In this document: positions 12,304 through 23,352 of the stretch, in pieces
Layout of the letters: each line of letters starts with the position of its first letter
Position numbering within the stretch: position 1 is the first letter of the stretch
Assembly (NCBI GenBank): GCA_036365145.1
Contig: JAEOAD010000026.1
Location: forward strand, 4,178,001-4,242,000
DNA from: Orientallactaga sibirica
Taxonomy: Eukaryota; Chordata; Mammalia; Rodentia; Dipodidae
Length of the DNA: 64,000 nucleotides
Reading direction: 5' to 3'
The notes under the pieces: model-generated
Database searches by the model: none
What the model was told of the DNA's origin: nothing
The model's input: only the letters and a program-made list of their open reading frames with translations
Made by a program: the position numbers and the translations under genes

Positions 12304-12523
12304 GGGGGCTGGAGAGATGGCTTAGTGGTTAAGGAGCTTGCCTGCAAAGCCAAAGGACCCAGGTTCAATTTCCCAGGATCCACATAAGCCAGATGCATAA
12401 AGTGGCACATGCATCTGGAGTTTGCTTGCAGTGGCTGGAGGTCCCGGAGTGCCCATTCCCTCTCCCTCTCTCTCTCTCCCTCTCCATCTCTGTCTCACTC
12501 AAATAAATAAATAAATAGAAATG
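12304..12523 (+). repeat. DIP SINE with 14-bp target duplication
   Basis: Direct repeat TTTAAAGAGAGAAT at 12290-12303 and 12524-12537. Confidence 0.93.
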
Positions 12524-13267
12524 TTTAAAGAGAGAATATTGTTCTTCTGTACTTGACGATGTGAGCGTGACCAGACTCGTCCTATCTCCGGATTCATTCC
12601 AGCTAGGGGGACCCGACACGCCCTAGGACAGTGGCTTGGTGGGTGGAGGGGGGACTGCCGACTCACCGCTGATAAAACAGTCCCATGGAGGCTGCTCAAG
12701 TCCCAGCCTGTCCCAGCCAGCGAGAGGATGAGTCCCCAAGCCTCAGGCTACGGGCACGCTGGGCCCCCACACCAGCACTTGGAGATAACCCTCCCCTTCA
12801 CTAAACCCCCATAACTTGTCGGGAGGGGAACCCTGGGAACCTTCGGCACTCCCCGTCTGCTGGCTGTCAGCCCTGGCCTCACGGCGGTGAAGGGTACTGA
12901 TAAGCCTGGCACACAGCCGGGCAATCATGGCACTGTAGCCTGGACCCTCATCTGACAGATGGAAAGACTGAGGCCCCAAGAGCAAGTGGGTTTCTTCCTT
13001 TCAGGCCAGGGTTGCTGGCAGGGGAGGGAGGGAGCCTCCCCCACCTAGGCTTACTGGCCTGCCTGCAGAGCCCCAGTTTCCTCATTTGTAAGTGAAGGTG
13101 CTACCCCATCCGGTTGGGAACCATTCAAGAGGAAGGGCTTCATACACACCAATGAGGGTCAGTGCCTGGGGCCAGGGCACCATGGTCCCCAAAGAACACT
13201 GATGCCTGCAATACAGGGGTGGAAACCAGGGCTCTGTGGCTGCCTGGCCAGGAAGGACTGAGAGACC

Positions 13268-13426
13268 TTTTCTTTTTTTTTGGTTTTTGCAAGGTGGGGT
13301 CTCACTCTGGTCCAGGCTGACCTGGAATTAACTATGTAGTCTCAGGGTGGCCTCGAACTCTCAGCGATCCTCCTACCTCTGCCTCCCGAGTGCTGGGATT
13401 AAAGGCATGCGCCACCACACCCGGCT
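13268..13426 (-). repeat. B1 SINE
   Basis: Complete inverted B1 ending CCACACCCGGCT. Flanked by CTGAGAGAC at 13258-13266 and 13428-13436. Confidence 0.92.
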
Positions 13427-13841
13427 TCTGAGAGACACTTTAAAAAAATTTATGAGGTAAATGAAAGCCTGACCCCCCCCCCAGCCCCTTACAAAACCCA
13501 CAGCGATGGTCAAGGCTGAGTATGAGAACACACTTGCCATCCTTCCTCCTAAGACCCTTCCTGCCTTCCTCATGCATTCTAACCCTCTATGGCCACGGGC
13601 CACTCGTCGCAGCCTGACAGGGGTCACTATTGCAGCTGGCTTCGTCGCAGATCGTCAGAGCTGGGTTCGCTTAGCTCCCCGCGACCAGGAGACCTGGTTG
13701 GATTTATTCTGCCAAACTCCTCACTCCACGGTGCGGAGGAAAGAGGCCAGAAATGGTGCCAAAAAGGCAATGGTGCGATTAACGGATGATGTCTTGTCAC
13801 TTCTCCTGCGGGTCCAACGCAGACAGAGCCAGCAGGAGGGA

Positions 13842-13844
<3 letters not shown>

Positions 13845-13890
<46 letters not shown>
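13845..13890 (+). repeat. (GT)n microsatellite
   Basis: Pure GT run of about 23 units. Confidence 0.95.
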
Positions 13891-13891
<1 letters not shown>

Positions 13892-15470
13892 GTCTGGACT
13901 CTCAGACGCTGGGGTAGAGAAGATGGGGAAGAACTGGGCTGGCAGTGGAGAATCATAGGAAAAACTAATGCCAAGGGGACTTGTGGCCACCGGAACCACC
14001 TTCCTCCCTCTCCTCGTTTCCTCCTTCCTCCCTTCCTCATTTCTTCTAAGCCACCACACGACAGCCTCGCTCCACACTGAAAGCCAGGACCCTATGTGGG
14101 AGCCACAGGCTCAGGAGTCACAAGTGGGTCAGTTGACTGCCACTACCTCAGTGGCTTCCCTCGTCCCCTTTGTACCTCGGCACCCTGGGGTGGAGTCTCT
14201 GGCCTGGCCACCTCCTGTTTTGCCCATCAGAGAGATGACGGAGGAGGGAACAAGGGTAGAGCCCATCCGATGCCCAGACGGAAGTGGACAGTCCTATGAG
14301 CATAGAGAGTGAACCCCGGGCCCTTGCACTGGCTGTATGCTCCATGGTGCTGGGCTTGGGGACCCCTGACCTAGAGACGACACGACAGCAGCACCAGCTC
14401 CATGCACGGGGCCTTGTCTCTGTGTGATGAGGTAGCTACCTCCAGGGAGAGGAGAGGAATGAGAAGTGCTTACGTAAAAGGCCGTGTGGGCATGAACACA
14501 ATAGCAAATTCGCGCCCCCAGCTCACCTCGCTGCATTGCCACAGAGGGAAATAGACGTGGACGCTTCCTTTACTGGGACCTGGGAGAGGTCAAGTGGGGA
14601 GACCCTGGTTTCTGTGGCAGCTGCCGCTTAGCTGGGACTAGAGTGCTGAGCCTGGATGGCAGCCACAGGGGCCCGGCCACCCCCTCTTCCCACAGCCACG
14701 GGGCATACCAATGTTCCAAGCAACCCCCCCGTCCCCCCAACCCCTGCCACGGACTCCAGACACTTCACTGCTTTCTCTATTTCCACTGTCCACCAGTCCA
14801 CCAGACAGATCTCTCCTGTTTAAACCTTCCATGGCTCCCTAGTGGTCCCATGACAAATTTCTGGCTGTTCTGGATCTCTGGCTTCTTTTCTCCATGTCTC
14901 ACTCTTACCTGGAACCCTGGCTGCCCAGCAGCTCCTGCGTAAAGCCCCACCCCACCCCACCACCTCCTCCTGCTGGTTGCTCTGTCTACAACCCCCTCCC
15001 TGCCCACTCCTGCTGCCTCCCACGGTCCTGCCCCAGGTGCTGTTTTTTTCCAATGCCCTCAACCACGGCTATATGACCCTCAGCCTTCCTAGCAGATGAC
15101 ACCCCACCCCCAGCACCCATGATGTAATGGTAGCACCAGCTGCCACCTCGCCAGGTCTGGAGTCAGACCCTTCCCTGCAGGCTGCCAAGGGTACACACAG
15201 CCTGAGGGACTTGGGCCTTGGGTGACCAAGAGGGCCTCTGAGATGGGGTGAGAAATACACCACGCTGACATCAGGGCCTGCTCCAGAGCAAGCTTCACTC
15301 CCTCAGGAAATACCACATCTTTTAAGACTCCTGCCTGGTGGAAAGATACCCCCTCAACCCCATGACAGGGACGAACGTGGGCCACTCACACCATAGGTTA
15401 AATAAGCATTCTACTACCGCAGCCCTTCATGAGCACCCTTCATGCAGTGCTAAGGGTTAGCCAAAAGCCA
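13892..15470. other. Intron, no gene seen
   Basis: Repeat-poor 1.6 kb of CT-rich sequence. ORFs of up to 137 codons on both strands are not supported by any motif. Confidence 0.45.
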
Positions 15471-15477
15471 GCTCAGC

Positions 15478-15585
15478 CAAATGGTACCTGAGATCCCAGT
15501 ACTCAGAGGCTGAGGTGGGAGGATCATGAATTCAAGGCCGGCCTGGGCTGGGTAGTGAACTTGAGTTCAGGCTTTTTGGCAACCA
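15478..15585 (+). repeat. Degenerate B1-related SINE
   Basis: GATCCCAGTACTCAGAGGCTGAGGT.. then GAATTCAAGGCCGGCCTGGG. More diverged than the other B1 copies. Confidence 0.55.
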
Positions 15586-16032
15586 AGAGCCAAATGGGGA
15601 CTCCTCTATAGCCGAGGACCCGTTGGCTGATGTCTATATGTAACTGCCGGGAGGGAGAAAAGTCCAGGATTCAGACCTCTGGGTTTAGGGATGGGAAGGA
15701 CAAACCCCAGCCGGATGTGGGCCACAGAAAGAGGGTCCGCAGCCCCCATCACCCGCCCTGGCAGGAAGATAGCTCAAGTCAGCTCTGCTACCTGCCCACG
15801 CTCAACGCCAGAGCATGGAGTAGCTCAGGCCCGGGCTACACCGTCTGAATCACAACTCCGTCCCCATCAGCTCTGTAATCTCAAACTACACCTTGGTTTC
15901 CCCATCAGTGAAGGTCAAGGGAGCCCACCCTAGAGGACAGAGGCAGGGGGTGGGGAGGGAGTGTGTCTGGACTCAGCACACAACAGGCACCGGCAAGTAT
16001 TTGTTAAATGTCTTTAAGTAAGACTCACGCTC

Positions 16033-16248
16033 GGGCTGGAGGGATGGCTTAGCAGTTAAGGCATTTATCTGCAAAGCAAAGGACCCAGCTTCGATTCCCC
16101 AGGACCCACGAAAGCCAGATGCACAAGGGGGCACACGCATCTGGAGTTCGTTTGCAGTGGCTGGAGGCCCTGGCGCACCCATTCTCTCCCTCTGTCTTTC
16201 TCTCTCCCTCTTTCTCTGTCAAATAAATTAATTAAATAATTTTTTTAA
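16033..16248 (+). repeat. DIP SINE with imperfect target duplication
   Basis: AAGACTCACGCTC (16020-16032) and AAGACTTATGCTC (16249-16261) flank it. The body holds CACAAGGGGGCACACGC. Confidence 0.9.
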
Positions 16249-16984
16249 AAGACTTATGCTCCCCGGCTTTCTATGTAACCTTGTGCAAGTCACCTCCCCG
16301 CTCTGGGCCTAGTCAGTGCTCTCAGCATTAATGGTGATGGGTGAATATTCAACCTTTCTCTCTGCAGAACTGGGACAGGGTCTGGCTATGTATCCCAGAC
16401 TGTCCTGGAATCGTGTGGGAGTCTCAGGCCTGTGCCCCACACCTGGATGATGTATGTATCATACGGTTCGTCTATCCCTTGGGAACAAGTGGATCTTATA
16501 GGCAGAGGCTGGGGTAGGACTGAGGTCCCCGAATGAGGGCCACTAACATGCTTCAACCTAGTCCAAGGAGCCACCCAGGGCTGGAGGACCAAGGATGGTG
16601 GCCTGCTGGTGACAGACACTGTGCTCAGCTTCTCACAGGGCCACAGAGAGCTCATGCTCAGCCCTCCACATGTCTGTGCCACAGCCCATCCCCCCACGCC
16701 CATCAACAGCTTCTCCAGCCCTAGCATCACCGTGACAACAGAGAAAAGAAAGAAGGAAAGCCAGGCGCAGGCAGGAGATGATGGTGCAACACAGATGACA
16801 GGCTCAGCCAATCTCGGGTCACCCCAATACTTAGTGCACAAGGCCCCAACGTGCAAGCCCATTTCACAGCTTTGGAAACTGGGGCCCAGAGAAGTGATGC
16901 CACAGCTCCATGGTGAGCTGCAGAGCGGAGCCACAGCAAGCTGTCTGACGACCAAGGGTGTGTTTCTGTCAAAGTCAACACGCA

Positions 16985-17200
16985 GGGGCTGGGGGTGACA
17001 ACTCAGCTGATGAAGCCCTTGCTGTACAAGCACGAGAACCTGAACTCAGATCCTCAGGCCACACGGAACAGTGCTGGGCATGAAGGTACGTGCCTGCAAT
17101 GCCAGCACTACAGAGACAAAGGCAGGAGGATCCTGAGGCTTACTGGCCAGGCAGGCTGGCCTAATTGGTAAGCTCCAGGCCAATAAGAGAGTCTGTCTCT
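16985..17200 (+). repeat. B4-type SINE, 5' part
   Basis: Head GCTGGGGGTGACAACTCAGC, then GAACCTGAACTCAGATCC, then a B1-like half ending GCTCCAGGCCAATAAGAGAG, the B4 layout. Interrupted by a DIP insertion. Confidence 0.7.
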
Positions 17201-17400
17201 GACTGGAGAGATGGCTTAGTGATGAAGGTGCTTGCGTGTGAAGCCTAAGGACCCAGTACTGATTCCCCAGACCCACGTAAGCCAGATGCACAAGGTGGCG
17301 CATGCACCTGGAGTTCATTTGCAATGGCTAGAGACCCTGGTATGCCCGTTCTCTCTCTCTCTATCTTTTTCAAATAAATAACTAAATAAATAAAATTTAA
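17201..17400 (+). repeat. DIP SINE nested inside the B4 element
   Basis: GACTGGAGAGATGGCTTAG head, GCACAAGGTGGCGC motif, AAATAAATAACTAAATAAAT tail. Confidence 0.9.
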
Positions 17401-17404
17401 AAGT

Positions 17405-17520
17405 GCCTTTCTCAAAGAAGGTGGGCAGTATTGCTGAAGTTGACACCCAAGGTTGTCCTCTGGCCTTCACACGCATGCAAGTATGCACACATGGGTACCA
17501 CACACTGGGCACACACCCAG
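17405..17520 (+). repeat. B4-type SINE, 3' part
   Basis: Resumes with CAAAGAAGGTGGGCAGT..TGAAGTTGACACCCAAGGTTG and CTGGCCTTCACACGCATG, the usual B4 3' end. Confidence 0.65.
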
Positions 17521-17563
17521 AAGTCACATGCAAGGGGAGAATGTCTCTGGCCTAAGTGGCAGG

Positions 17564-17680
17564 TACCCTGTTCCTCCTCCTCTTCCTCTCCTCTTGCACC
17601 TTCCTCTGTCTCTCCATTTCTCCTTCATTCCCTTTCTCTCCTTCACATCCTCCTCCTCCTTCTCAATATCGACCCCTCTC
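17564..17680 (+). repeat. Polypyrimidine tract
   Basis: Imperfect CT/CCT-rich run of about 115 bp. Confidence 0.75.
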
Positions 17681-18250
17681 TTGCCAACATTCCTGCTCTC
17701 TGCAAAGGACCCCCAGGCTCACAGGGGTTGAGAATGACCCAGGGTGACAGCAGATCTGGGGACACACGCTGAGCCCCTGTGGAAGTTGTCTCGTGCCTGT
17801 GCCTACTCCCCCCCCCCCCGGGAGCAGAAAGCGCTGTCCGGCATGATGGGGACCTAAGTGAGGGCCCTGCATCCCCATCGTCACCCCCCAGCACAGGGCC
17901 AGGCTCCAGCAGAACCCCCACTGTGGGTGAGGAGACCCGTGAGTCCCCTGGCCGGGCCCAGGAGGGGGAGGGGAAGGACGGGCCACCAGTGGGAAGCCCG
18001 GGCGATTGATGTGAGCTGACTTGGCTGAAGGCAGCTGTCAGTTAGATGGGAACTGCCTGCTGAGGGCGGCGGAGGGCAAAGTCAGAGAGGCCACCCAGAG
18101 CTGGGGGAGGGGAGCTTGGAGACATGAGGGCCGCCATCTTCCCAGGCCGGAGCGGCTGTGTTATTCCTTTCCTGAGAGCCAGAGGCCTGTGACATTGGCA
18201 GCCCTGTGGCCAGTTATTTTTATTATTACTATTATTATTATCATTTTACT

Positions 18251-18457
18251 TTAAAAAAATTTATTTACTTATTTGAGAGAGAGAGAGAGAAAGAGGGAGG
18301 GAGAAGTGGGTATACCAGGGCCTCCAGCCACTGCAACTGAACTCCAGCTGCATGCGTCCCCTTGTGCATCTGGCTTACGTGGGTCCTGGAGAATTGAACT
18401 GGGATCCTTTGGCTTCGCAGGCAAATGCCTTAACCGCTAAACCATCACTCCAGCCCC
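18251..18457 (-). repeat. DIP SINE
   Basis: Inverted tail AAATTTATTTACTTATTTGAG, ends CCATCACTCCAGCCCC. Inserted next to an (ATT)n run at 18219-18242. Confidence 0.88.
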
Positions 18458-18461
18458 TACT

Positions 18462-18765
18462 TTTTTTTTTAGTTGAGAACTTCCATAATTGTAAACAATA
18501 ACCCATGGTAATTCCCTCCCTCCCCCCTACTTTCCCCTTTGAAACTCCACTCTCCATCAGATCCCCTCCCCCTCTCAGTCAGTCTCTCTTTTCATTTTAA
18601 TGTCATCATCTTTTCCTCCTATTATGATGGTCTTGTGTAGGTAGTGTCAGGCACTGTGAGGTCATGGATATCCAGGCCATTTTGTGTCTGCAGGAGCACG
18701 TTGTAAGGAGTCCTACCCTTCCTTTGGCTCTTACATTCTTTCCACCACTTCTTCCCTGTGGCCTT
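18462..18765 (-). mobile_element. LINE-1 3'-end-like fragment, copy 1
   Basis: About 300 bp with a second copy at 30650-30985. Shared phrases include GTCTCTCTTTT..TGTCATCATCTTTT, GTCATGGATATC..AGGCCA and CTACCCTTCCTTTGGCTCTT. The CT-rich, non-coding content fits an inverted L1 3' UTR, but the family is inferred. Confidence 0.6.
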
Positions 18766-19760
18766 TTAGACCTGCCTCTCATGATGCCCTCTGGGGGCCT
18801 GTGGATGGGACAAGTCAGCCCACACACTGGGTCAATCAGCTCCTCCAAGCCAGGGTTTCCTCAAACTGTACCCGGAGGAGAAGACAGCACCCTCGTTACA
18901 GGACAGTCAGTGTGGCGCTAACCCAAGCACAGAGCTTCACCTGGACTGGATGCCCCCTTGAATGGCAGCTGTGAGCTGCTGTCACTAATACAACTGTGTC
19001 CCTGACTCACTGGCCAATCCTTCCTCCGCTCGGGTGTCCATCTTCAGTGGTGGTAGACTCGATGCTGAATGCCCTCGGGCAGGTTAACACACCTCTCTGA
19101 GCTCCAGGGGCCAGCCCCTCTCTGTGTGGCTATCATCTGCCTGGCTATGGTAAGATGCTCAACAATGATTCTTTTTATCAACCAAGACAAATAGATAGGT
19201 GCTTTTCCTTGGAAGCCCAGCCTTGTGGCTTGCCGAAAGACCAGCTTCAATCTAAAAAAAAAAAAAAAAAAAAAAAACCCACATTGTTCAAAGGCTGATG
19301 TTTTGGATAGGTGTGTTTCTGGGGAAACGTCTGCCTCACCTTTTCACCCAAGAGTCTATGGGGCTTCGGGGTGCTTCCTTCAGGGGCTCGACAGGGGACA
19401 GTGATCATCTGCCACCCATATAAGTTCCTATAGCACCGCTATGTCACCAACAAAGGGCGCCGTGCTTGAATCCATGTGGACAGTCAGTCACGCTCCGTGC
19501 ACACAGAAGCCTAGGTTTAAAACCCACCATGGTACAAGGCTGTGCGACCCAGAGCAGCCATGTCAGCTCTCTTGAGTCTCCATGTGCCCCTCTGAAAAAT
19601 AAACTTGGTCATTCCTGCCTGGCAAGGAGGGGACCGAAGGTCTGGTTTGTAAGTGACACTGCTCAGGGTCCTGTCTCCTGTCACTAAGAACACTTCCTCC
19701 AGTCCCAGTCAGGGCAGCCCCACAGGAGAGGAGCACACGAGGCCAAAATAACCATGAAAC
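18766..19760. other. Intron, no gene seen
   Basis: Non-repetitive apart from a poly(A) run (19253-19277). Confidence 0.45.
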
Positions 19761-19776
19761 AAAATAGCAACATGCA

Positions 19777-19892
19777 AGCACTTGGGAGGCAGAGGTAGGA
19801 GGATCGCCGTGAGTTCGAGGCCACCCTGAGACTACATAGTTAATTCCAGGTCAGCCTGGACCAGAGTGAAACCCTACCTCAAAAAAAAAAAA
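19777..19892 (+). repeat. B1 SINE, 5'-truncated, with 16-bp target duplication
   Basis: Starts inside the B1 at AGCACTTGGGAGG. Flanked by AAAATAGCAACATGCA at 19761-19776 and 19893-19908. Confidence 0.94.
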
Positions 19893-19908
19893 AAAATAGC
19901 AACATGCA

Positions 19909-20128
19909 GACTGGAGAGATGGCTTAGCGGTTAAAGTGCTTGCTTACAAAGCCTAAGGACCTAGGTTCGATTCCCTAGTACCCATGTAAGCCAGATGCAC
20001 AAGGTGGCTCATGCATCTGGAGTTCATTTGTAGTGACTGGAGGCCCTGGAGCACCCATTCTCTATCTGCCTCTTCCCCTCCCTCCCTCCCTCTCTCGCTC
20101 TTTCTCTCTCTCAAATAAATAAATAAAA
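19909..20128 (+). repeat. DIP SINE
   Basis: Begins at the base following the right target repeat of the neighbouring B1. Carries GCACAAGGTGGCTC. AAATAAATAAATAAAA tail. Confidence 0.9.
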
Positions 20129-20850
20129 CACACATACCAGGTGTGGGGCTCAGAGAGGCCACCCCAACCCAGGACCTGTGCGTACAGTTCCCAGCCTGGA
20201 GGAGGTACTAAGCTTGCGAAATAGTGAAAGGCTGAATGGTCACCAGGTGTTGGGGCTGGGGTGGGGGGAGCGGTGTGGGAGTAGGAGAGCTGGCAATCCA
20301 GGAGGACCTCTGGGAGAAGGGGGAAGGTGTTCAAAGGGATTGAAGGTTGAACACAAAGCTGGGCAGGGAGGTGAGGGAGAGAAAGCAAGAGCATTCGAAA
20401 CGCCACCACCACTCTAAAGGACTGCTGATACCCTAAGCAAAGTTTCACATGGCCTGGGTGTCCCAAACACTGGGCTCTGGTTTTTGACTCTTGGAGATAC
20501 AGAAGGAGAGTAAGCTGCCTGGGCATCTTCACATGCACAGAAGTAGCTTGCTTAGTTCTTGAAAGCAGTGGGGAGCCATGGAGGGTTCTAGATCAAGGGC
20601 AGTGAACTGGGAATCTGTCGAGATGAGCAAGAGCCTAGTGGCTCTTTCATTACGGCCTGAGCACAGAAACCCATGGGTCGTGGAGTTCTTCATCTCTAAG
20701 CTGGGGGTCAATCAATCACGGTCACCCCACCACCATGGCACCCTGAAAAAAGCCTTGGTCTAACTGGGTCAACCTGGGTAGCTTCCAAGTTGCTCTTACA
20801 ATCCGGGGTCCCTGACCCAGCCCATGTGTAAAAGACTAAAAACATTTTCC
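20129..20850. other. Intron, no gene seen
   Basis: Non-repetitive. The 158-codon minus-strand ORF spanning 20062-20538 runs through the SINE and has no family match. Confidence 0.45.
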
Positions 20851-20851
20851 A

Positions 20852-21072
20852 GGGGGCTGAAGAGATGTCTTAGCAGTTAAGACGCTTGCCTGAAAAGCTT
20901 AACAACCTGGGTTTGATTTCCCAGTGCCCACGTACGGCCAGATGCACAAAGTAGCACATGTGTCTGGAGTTAGTCTGCAGTGGCCAGAGGTCCTGGTGTG
21001 CCCATTCTATCTGTCTGTCTGTCTGTCTTCTCTCTCTATCTGCTTGCAAATAAACAAACAAACAAAAAAAAA
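20852..21072 (+). repeat. DIP SINE
   Basis: GGGGGCTGAAGAGATGTCTTAG head, (TCTG)n-rich pyrimidine run, AAATAAACAAACAAAC tail. Confidence 0.9.
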
Positions 21073-21090
21073 GTTTGAGCATTTTTTTGT

Positions 21091-21240
21091 GCCAGGCATG
21101 GTGGTGCACGCCTTTAATCCCAGCACTCGGGAGGCAGAGGTAGGAGGATCACCATGAGTTCAAGGCCACCCTGAGACTACATAGTGAATTCCAGGTCAGC
21201 CTGGGCTAAAATGAGACCCTACCTCAGAAAAAACAAAAAG
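21091..21240 (+). repeat. B1 SINE
   Basis: GCCAGGCATGGTGGTGCACGCC start; GAGACCCTACCTCAGAAAAA end. Confidence 0.92.
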
Positions 21241-21447
21241 TATTATTTATTTATTTATTATTAGCAGCAGACAGACACACAGAGAGAAGATGGGTGCACC
21301 CGGACCCCCAGCCACTACAAACAAACTCCAGATGCATGTGCCACCTTGCACATCTGGCTTATGTAGATATTAGGAAAATGAGCCCTGGACTGGGGTCCTC
21401 AGGCTTCACGGGCAAGCGCTTAACAGCTAAAGCCATCTTTCCAGCCT
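21241..21447 (-). repeat. DIP SINE
   Basis: Inverted tail TTATTTATTTATTATTAGCAG, ends AGCCATCTTTCCAGCC. Confidence 0.87.
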
Positions 21448-21732
21448 GGGTATTAAAAAAAAAAAAAAAAAAAGAGTGAGGAACAGTTGCTACTCACGGT
21501 GTCTCAGTTTCCCTACGTGAACAATGAGCTCACAGGCACCAGGGCAGGGCAGCTGGGAAAGTCACTCATGCAGATATAACTATGACAGACAATGTTATAA
21601 CTAATGCCACCTGTCTGTCCTTCACTGTCCCCTGGGGGAATCCATCTAGTTTCTTCACTCGATCACACATGGAGAAACTACCCCAGGCGAGCAGACCACA
21701 GCCCTCAAGTCCCAGCTGGCCCATGGCTTGTT

Positions 21733-21830
21733 GATGCAAATAAAGTTTTATTGGCACACTGTCTGGCTTATAGGTGCTTTGCTGCCATTGCAACTGAGAT
21801 CATACGCATAGTTCTAAACGTTATGATTAA
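21733..21830 (+). repeat. Ancient hAT-type DNA transposon-like fragment
   Basis: AAATAAAGTTTTATTGGCACAC..GGCTTATAGGTGCTTT resembles a widespread mammalian non-autonomous hAT family. Diverged and short. Confidence 0.4.
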
Positions 21831-22087
21831 CCAAATACCTGGGCACTCCATGACTCAGGCAAAGGTAACACTGAAGTGGACGCATTGTTTAAGTCACAAA
21901 GCCAAAGTGCTGAGCCCTGAACCTAAAATAGAGAAGGGGAACCATCTGTCCAAGTTCACACAGGGAGGAAGTAATGGCCAAGTGTTCAGTAAAGGTGCTC
22001 AAGGTAGGTGAAGAAATGTACTGTGAGCCTCAGGAAATAGGAAATGTCTCTATTGTTCATTGTGACCCTTGCCTTCCTTTAACTGTA

Positions 22088-22240
22088 AACTTTTGTTTTG
22101 TTTTGTTTTTTCAAGGTAGGGTCTTACTCTAGCTCAGGCTGCCCTAGAATTCACCATGCAGTCTCAGGCTGGCTTTGAACTCACAGTGATCCTCCTACCT
22201 CTGCCTCCTGAGTGCTGGGATTAAAGGCCTGTGCCACCAT
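22088..22240 (-). repeat. B1 SINE
   Basis: (TTTTG)n start, AAGGTAGGGTCTTACTC to GCTGGGATTAAAGGCC. Confidence 0.9.
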
Positions 22241-22765
22241 TTGTCATCAAGAGTCCAGATGACAGAGAGAAAAAACAAAAACAAAACAAGAGAGAGCCTA
22301 AGTCCATCTATAAGACAAGAAGATGCCAAACTTCCCACCACAAGATGCGCCACCTCTACCACATCTGCCAGGGCCTGAGAAACTGCAGAGGAAGCAGCAA
22401 CATGAACACTGCTCTCACTACTCGCCTGACAACCAGCTTCAGGTCAAAGGCGACAGACACAGTGATCAATAAAACCCATCAAAGCAGAGAACTCATCACT
22501 AAGTCAGACTGCCAACAGGCCTGCCGTGGCTCAGGGGACATTGCAGAAGAAGGGAAGGAAAGAGTGTAAGAGCCACAGAGTGGGTAGGACTATCCAGAGG
22601 CACAGTCTCCTCCCATCTCCACTACCCCACAGGGACCGAGTGAGGCCTTCATGACCCCACAGTGAATACCATAATCCCAGTGAGGAGGGCCCCAGGGAAA
22701 CGGGAGCAGAGGTGAGGGGATGAACAAGAATATAACCTGTCACAATACATAATATAAAATTAAAT

Positions 22766-22953
22766 GTTTAAATTATTATTTTTTCTAATTTTAAAGAGAG
22801 AATGGACATGCCAGGGTCTTCAGCCATTGCAAACAAACTCCAGACACATGCACCACCTTGTGCATTTGGCTTACATGGGTCCTGGGGAATCGAACCTGGG
22901 TCCTTTGGCTTTATAGCCAAGTGCCTTAACCACTGAACTATCCCTCCAGCCGC
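22766..22953 (-). repeat. DIP SINE, shortened tail
   Basis: The GA run is nearly absent (AAAGAGAGAATGGACATGCC). Ends CTATCCCTCCAGCCG. Confidence 0.85.
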
Positions 22954-23167
22954 CCCCTCCAAATTTTTGATTGAAAAAAAAAAAAATCATTCCAGGATAC
23001 TTTCACAGATGCCTACACAGAGAAATAGTGTGTTTTCTGAAGCAATGTGACCTGCCACATAGGGGTAGAGGAAAAGAGCCTTGGAAGGCTGGCCCCCACA
23101 AGCTCCAAGGACAGTGACAGGTGGCCCAGGGGTCACTGTTTCCTGGGCCAGCTGCCAATTTTCTCTC

Positions 23168-23352
23168 AGGCAGGGTTTCGTGTATGCTTGTATCAAACTC
23201 ACTATGTAACCGAGAATGACCTTGAACTTCTTCTGGTCCTCCTGCCTCCACCTCCTGGGTGCTGGAATGACAGGGAGTGCTGAGGGTTGAACTTGGGGCC
23301 TCCTGCATGTTAGCCAGAAACTCTACCAACTGAGCTACACCCTGAGCTTTTG
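23168..23352 (-). repeat. Inverted B1-ID composite SINE
   Basis: A B1-like part (23168-23275; CAGGGTTTCGTGTATGC.. to GGGTGCTGG) is joined to an inverted ID/tRNA-like part (23276-23352; TTGAACTTGGGGCC to GAGCTACACCCTGAGC). More diverged than the DIP and young B1 copies. Confidence 0.65.

Noticed and set aside
12304..12400. tRNA gene suggested by A-box and B-box sequences
   Set aside because: The boxes belong to the tRNA-derived DIP SINE. No cloverleaf or acceptor stem is formed. The same holds for all other copies.
13843..14077. ORFs rich in Val-Cys or Thr-His
   Set aside because: Translations of (GT)n/(CA)n microsatellites; the same applies at 5878-6108, 47095-47421 and 60586-61008.
16386..17033. 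215-codon minus-strand ORF
   Set aside because: No recognisable family; stop-free by chance, and it overlaps part of a B4 element.
22231..22569. 112-codon plus-strand ORF rich in Lys/Arg/Ser
   Set aside because: Begins in the end of a B1 and has no family match.
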